Positions 63,982 through 64,000 of a DNA stretch of 64,000 nucleotides are shown one piece after another. Under the pieces are notes generated by a model. It searched no databases, had not been told where the DNA came from, and worked only from the letters and a program-made list of their open reading frames with translations. The stretch lies in assembly GCA_035582835.1 (NCBI GenBank), contig JAYKAV010002662.1, positions 2,240,911 to 2,304,910 on the forward strand, read 5' to 3'. The DNA is from Phoebastria nigripes (Eukaryota > Chordata > Aves > Procellariiformes > Diomedeidae). Positions within the stretch are counted from its first letter, which is position 1. Each line of letters starts with the position of its first letter. The position numbers and the translations under genes were made by a program.

Positions 63982-64000
63982 AAAAAAAAAAAAAAAAAAA
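63982..64000 (+). repeat. Terminal A19 at window end
   Basis: The window stops inside an A run, so its length is unknown. It may coincide with a contig end. Confidence 0.8.

Larger units (their letters stand above)
10025..64000 (-). other. ACVR2B: ACVR2B intron 1 (at least 54 kb, 5' end not reached)
   Basis: Everything upstream of exon 2 on the gene's strand is assigned to intron 1, because no credible signal-peptide exon ending in phase 1 with M-x-APW-like residues was found and no exon of another gene was recognised. XYLB, the upstream neighbour in human, was looked for and not seen. If exon 1 lies in an unrecognised CpG patch, part of this span would be upstream intergenic DNA instead. 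Separate entries list the repeats and candidate regulatory sequences. Confidence 0.6.
60406..64000. other. Intron 1 segment to window end
   Basis: AT-rich sequence with an AT tract (60616-60680), an A-rich run (63405-63446) and a terminal A19 (63982-64000). No exon, promoter or other gene was recognised. The missing ACVR2B exon 1 was not found here. Confidence 0.7.

Overview
The window is avian nuclear DNA. Three chicken-repeat-1 (CR1) LINE copies carry the CR1 3' terminal octamer repeats (ATTCTATG-like). The only recognisable host gene is spliced, and its exons read as bird-type activin receptor type-2B. There are no prokaryotic genes, operons, rRNAs, tRNAs or CRISPR arrays. Dozens of isolated single Ns and one 8-N run suggest a draft consensus assembly, and the window ends in a run of 19 A's.

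Gene: ACVR2B lies on the minus strand. Six internal coding exons can be placed to the base from GT..AG boundaries and continuous reading frame: exon 2 (9817-10024), exon 3 (5976-6085), exon 4 (4460-4611), exon 5 (3187-3330), exon 6 (1941-2084) and exon 7 (921-1069). Together they give 907 coding bases. Counted against the 512-residue human receptor as I know it, they correspond without indels to residues 18-320. They supply the extracellular three-finger ligand-binding domain, the transmembrane helix, the proline-rich juxtamembrane segment and the kinase N-lobe up to the His-Arg of the catalytic loop. The exons for the rest of the kinase domain are not in bases 1-920 and must lie left of the window. 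Exon 1 (5'UTR and signal peptide) was not found, so it probably lies right of the window. That would make intron 1 at least 54 kb.

Layout: 1-10024 holds the six exons and ordinary introns. 10025-64000 is read as intron 1. It contains three CR1 fragments (21763-22132 plus, 47671-48300 minus, 59378-60405 plus), four heavily decayed MIR/L3-like relics (about 11664-11760, 12811-12892, 22303-22432, 45395-45520), many A/T tracts and microsatellites, three CpG-dense patches (25480-25690, 28550-28770, 46895-47045), and short AT-rich stretches with homeodomain or GATA-type repeats that could be intronic regulatory elements. A CTCF-like motif sits at 53722-53735.

I saw no convincing undescribed system. 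The points most worth following up are the position and structure of the ACVR2B 5' end (two CpG-rich patches have splice donors on the gene's strand), the 7-4-7 inverted repeats at 36712 and 44830, the 19-bp TAATTA direct repeat at 52046, and the unresolved base at a ligand-contact neighbour in exon 3.
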